DNA of 9,298 bases from Victivallales bacterium (lineage in GTDB: Bacteria; Verrucomicrobiota; Lentisphaeria; Victivallales; JAADHT01). The DNA lies in assembly GCA_016930955.1 (NCBI GenBank), contig JAFGFR010000165.1:1-9298 (forward strand), given 5' to 3'. A model generated the notes under the pieces. The model did no database searches and was not told the DNA's origin. It was given only the letters and a program-made list of their open reading frames with translations. The position numbers and the translations under genes are program-made. Shown piece by piece: positions 7,038 to 9,298 of the stretch; positions within the stretch are counted from its first letter, which is position 1; each line of letters begins with the position of its first letter.

Positions 7038-8145
7038 TTCCCCCAGCCTCCTTCGGGTCGAACGTGTGCGGCGAACGGTAAGACATGTCGGCTATCCTGG
7101 CATCCATCATCTCGGTTATACGTTTCCAGTTATCCAGATGTATACTCCCCAGTGACCTTAAAAACGATGTCTGCCACTGTAACTGCATCTGCCTCATCCT
7201 CCCCCTCGGGAAATTGGCAAGCCTGACGGCGCGGTCATTGGTGGACCTCATGATGCTCAGCAGGATTGCCTTCCTGCCTATAGGATCCTCCTTTATCCTG
7301 GGAATTATCGTATGGTATGCCTTGGTCTTGTGATTATGGTCTCTCGCCCAGGCCCCCAGTTCCCTGGTTATCTCGATATCTTTGGGTATCGGGCGGTAGG
7401 GATCGGCACACCAGAAATTTAAAAGCGGCACAAACTCCCGCATCAAGGCTGCCGAATTCGTGATTTCCGATGCAGCTCTCGCGAAACCCGCATCCTCGGT
7501 GGAAATCCACATTATCGGCACATCCAGGCGTGAGGCCACAGAGTTCGGTCTCCTGAGCAATTTGACCTTGCCCTCATTCCAATGGGACGCAATATCGAAC
7601 TCGTCATATCCCATTGAAACCACTCCCACAACCTTTCCTTCGGAGTTCAGCACCGAGGCACCGGAGGCTTCGTCAGCCGTCTCGACACTTATCCCGAGAT
7701 AAAATACACCTATCCCGGTAACATTGCAGGGGGTTCTGGCGTCCACGTTCTCGGGGATCAGCAAGGAATGCACAACGGCATCGTCACCGATGTCAGAGAA
7801 GGAGCCGATCTCCAGGGCTTCTTCGGCAAAGGTGCCGACCTGGATCCTGATCCGCGCTATGTCACTGTCCCGGGAAAGTTCCAGAGACCCTTCGGTCTGT
7901 ACCGTGGAACCAGACATAGTGCGAACTGCAAACGCACCAAGCCCCATCAGCGCCGCCTGGCTCGTGTAAGCATAGCAAAACTCCCCGTCACGAGCAATAA
8001 AACCACACTGCTTGCTCGCGATATTCGCGAAGTAAACCAGTTCCCCACGGGCAGGGAAAACCGGGCAACACAACACAAAAAAACAAAAAATGGCCTTGAC
8101 AAGCATAACAAGGACAAGTTTAGCTCGTGATAGGCCTCTTTTCAA
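7027..8145 (-). CDS. Exported trypsin-like-fold protein A, catalytic His apparently lost
   Basis: This is the first gene of the minus-strand operon, with 372 residues when started at the TTG at 8145. The N-terminus has a basic stretch (KRGLSRAK) and a long hydrophobic core ending CCPVFPARG, a signal peptide. The only ATG near it is at 8106 (residue 14); neither start has a convincing ribosome binding site, so the start is uncertain. The middle resembles a chymotrypsin fold: SDIARIRI (94-101) matches the DegP Asp segment, and EASGASVLNSEG (159-170) matches the nucleophile loop with Ser161. The His segment reads YTSQAAL, with Ala64 where His is expected. The helical C-terminus (about 215-350) shares a pattern with protein B (RAVRLANF, QWQTSFLR), so the two are tandem paralogues. 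No function is assigned. Confidence 0.72.
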   Translation of the reverse strand: MKRGLSRAKLVLVMLVKAIFCFFVLCCPVFPARGELVYFANIASKQCGFIARDGEFCYAYTSQAALMGLGAFAVRTMSGSTVQTEGSLELSRDSDIARIRIQVGTFAEEALEIGSFSDIGDDAVVHSLLIPENVDARTPCNVTGIGVFYLGISVETADEASGASVLNSEGKVVGVVSMGYDEFDIASHWNEGKVKLLRRPNSVASRLDVPIMWISTEDAGFARAASEITNSAALMREFVPLLNFWCADPYRPIPKDIEITRELGAWARDHNHKTKAYHTIIPRIKEDPIGRKAILLSIMRSTNDRAVRLANFPRGRMRQMQLQWQTSFLRSLGSIHLDNWKRITEMMDARIADMSYRSPHTFDPKEAGGSEE

Positions 8146-8238
8146 ATGCGGGAATTTTTTTCATCCTTATTTTCAGTTTGAAATTGCTTTTTTCTTTTGT
8201 CATGGGAAATTAACTTGTCAGTCAAAAGCGATTACTTG

Positions 8239-8259
8239 GAGCCAATTTCAAAACTCCGC
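8239..8259. repeat. 21-bp repeated element, copy 2 (upstream of PhoH gene)
   Basis: This copy has 20 of 21 positions identical to 3548-3568, in the same orientation relative to the downstream gene. Its core TTT-CA-AAA is an imperfect dyad. CAATTTCAAA within it is exactly inverted at 8177-8186, so the region carries a second, opposite-facing partial copy. Confidence 0.6.
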
Positions 8260-8307
8260 GTGGCTGCGCGGCCTGCCATTTTGATGCGAGGCCACGGAAG
8301 CGCATCA
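8256..8307 (+). other. Potential leader RNA hairpins before PhoH gene
   Basis: CCGCG/CGCGG (8256-8260 with 8267-8271) and TGATGCG/CGCATCA (8282-8288 with 8301-8307) are perfect inverted repeats. GTGGC (8260-8264) can also pair with GCCAC (8291-8295), which would compete with or knot into the other two. It is unknown whether this region is transcribed. Confidence 0.35.
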
Positions 8308-8354
8308 GGCGGCGACTTTGTAAGCCAGAAAGAATATTAACAGAAGGGAGTCTC

Positions 8355-9298
8355 ATGATCAAGACCTATGTGCTCGACACAAACGTGCTGCTCCACAACC
8401 CCCACTCAATTAAGTCCTTCGAGGACAACCGCGTCATCCTGCCCATGGTTGTCATCGAGGAGTTGGACAAGTTCAAATCCTCAAACAACGAGCTTGGAAG
8501 AAACGCCAGGGAAGTCATCAGGATGCTGGATCAGCTCAGAGGGAAAGGAAGTCTGGGAGACGGAGTCCCTCTGGGCAACGAGAAAAACGGCAAGGCCTCA
8601 GGGATCCTCCAGATCATAACCGGGAAAGGCATCATTTCCGAGGCCGAGCTTGACATGGGAGTGCCCGACAACAGAGTTCTACGAGTTGCATGGTCCTTGC
8701 GCAAAATGGGGGAGGACATCAGATTCGTGTCCAAGGATATCAACGTACGCATCAAGGCCGATGCCCTCGGGCTCAATGTCATGGACTTCGAGAACGAGAA
8801 AGTCAAGGTTGACAGTCTCTTCTCGGGCTGCCGGGAGATAGACATCCCCGGAAAGGATGTCAACGCCTTTTACTCTGAAGGATTTATCGAGCTGCCGAAT
8901 GAAAATCTGATCCCGAACGAGTTTGTCCTTATCAGGGACGACGTGAATCCAAAGCACACGGCATTGGGCAGGGCTTCCGGCGAGACAACTCTCAAACAAC
9001 TCTCTCCTCATTCCGAAAAGGTCTGGAATATTTCCGCTAGAAGCAAGGAGCAGAGGATGGCTCTGGAGCTTTTGCTGGATCCCTCGACCGAGCTGGTGAC
9101 CCTCGTCGGGCAGGCGGGGACAGGCAAGACCCTTCTCGCGCTCGCCGCCGCTCTCGAGTCAGTACTGCACGCGAAAAAATACCAGAAGGTGCTCGTATCG
9201 AGACCTATCGTCCCGATGGGCAAGGATATCGGATACCTGCCCGGCGACAAGGACGAAAAGCTGTTCAACTGGATGCAGCCGATCTTCGACAACCTCGA
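8355..9298 (+). CDS. PIN domain-PhoH ATPase fusion (YlaK/PhoH2 type), 3' end missing
   Basis: The frame runs open from the ATG at 8355 to the window end (314 full codons). AAGGGAG (8344-8350) precedes the ATG by 4 nt, a strong ribosome binding site. Residues 1-145 are a PIN nuclease domain: LDTNVLLH gives Asp8, VVIEELDKFK gives Glu35/36, PDNRVL gives Asp105 and SKDINVR gives Asp128, an acidic set suited to metal-dependent RNA cleavage. A middle beta region follows, and the PhoH ATPase domain starts near 225 (ISARSKEQ), with Walker A GQAGTGKT at 252-259 and SRPIVPMGKDIGYLPG at 282-297. Family members are usually about 430-460 residues, so roughly the last 130, with Walker B, lie off the window. 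Characterised PhoH2-type proteins couple ATP hydrolysis to RNA unwinding and cleavage; this is the expected cytoplasmic role. It is divergent from the pseudoprotease operon. Confidence 0.95.
   Translation, partial: MIKTYVLDTNVLLHNPHSIKSFEDNRVILPMVVIEELDKFKSSNNELGRNAREVIRMLDQLRGKGSLGDGVPLGNEKNGKASGILQIITGKGIISEAELDMGVPDNRVLRVAWSLRKMGEDIRFVSKDINVRIKADALGLNVMDFENEKVKVDSLFSGCREIDIPGKDVNAFYSEGFIELPNENLIPNEFVLIRDDVNPKHTALGRASGETTLKQLSPHSEKVWNISARSKEQRMALELLLDPSTELVTLVGQAGTGKTLLALAAALESVLHAKKYQKVLVSRPIVPMGKDIGYLPGDKDEKLFNWMQPIFDNL

Larger units (their letters stand above)
8146..8354. promoter_or_regulatory. Divergent intergenic region between pseudoprotease operon and PhoH gene
   Basis: These 209 bp must hold the promoters for both directions, unless the PhoH gene is served from elsewhere. 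No confident sigma-70 hexamer pair is visible on either strand. The half nearest the operon is AT-rich with T and A runs. The half nearest the PhoH gene is GC-rich and holds the 21-bp element and potential hairpins. A perfect 10-bp inverted repeat links 8177-8186 (TTTGAAATTG) with 8243-8252 (CAATTTCAAA). Confidence 0.6.

Noticed and set aside
8096..8124. TTGACA at 8096 with 17-nt spacing to TTTAGC as a PhoH gene promoter
   Set aside because: The -10 match is poor, it lies inside the opposing gene's start, and it is over 200 nt from the PhoH start codon.
8120..8164. 14-codon minus-strand frame (MKKIPAFEKRPITS) that could be a leader peptide before pseudoprotease A
   Set aside because: The only purine-rich stretch touches the ATG with no spacer, and no regulatory residue pattern is seen.

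Overview
The window looks like a stretch of chromosome from a bacterium of moderately high GC content, most plausibly from the PVC group (Lentisphaerota, Kiritimatiellota or Verrucomicrobiota). That assignment is an inference with modest confidence. It rests on a very large multidomain glycoside-hydrolase-like protein, a eukaryote-type UDP-glucose dehydrogenase and hairpin-rich intergenic repeats. There is no rRNA, tRNA, CRISPR array, transposase or phage gene.

Layout. Bases 1-3380 (+) hold the 3' part of a very large GH42-like glycoside hydrolase whose start lies off the window. A 40-codon Cys/His-rich reading frame with a good ribosome binding site follows at 3412-3534. After a short regulatory-looking gap comes ugd (3687-5063, +), encoding UDP-glucose 6-dehydrogenase of the eukaryotic type. 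Its stop codon abuts eleven tandem copies of a 7-bp unit (5063-5139) and then about 225 bp of non-coding DNA with several perfect hairpins. On the minus strand an overlapping three-gene operon runs from 8145 down to 5365. It encodes two paralogous exported proteins with a trypsin-like fold that appear to lack the catalytic histidine, followed by yggS (PLP homeostasis protein). A 209-bp divergent intergenic region separates this operon from a PIN-PhoH ATPase gene (8355 to the window end, +, truncated).

How the parts relate. The glycoside hydrolase and Ugd both concern sugars: the first probably breaks down exported or external glycans, the second makes UDP-glucuronate for surface polysaccharide. 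Nothing shows that they share a transcript. The minus-strand operon is translationally coupled throughout (overlaps of 11 and 4 nt), which ties the two degenerate proteases to yggS.

The points most worth a second look are the tandem pseudoprotease pair, a near-identical 21-bp element upstream of both ugd and the PhoH gene, the small possible metal-binding ORF, and the heptamer array at the ugd stop codon.
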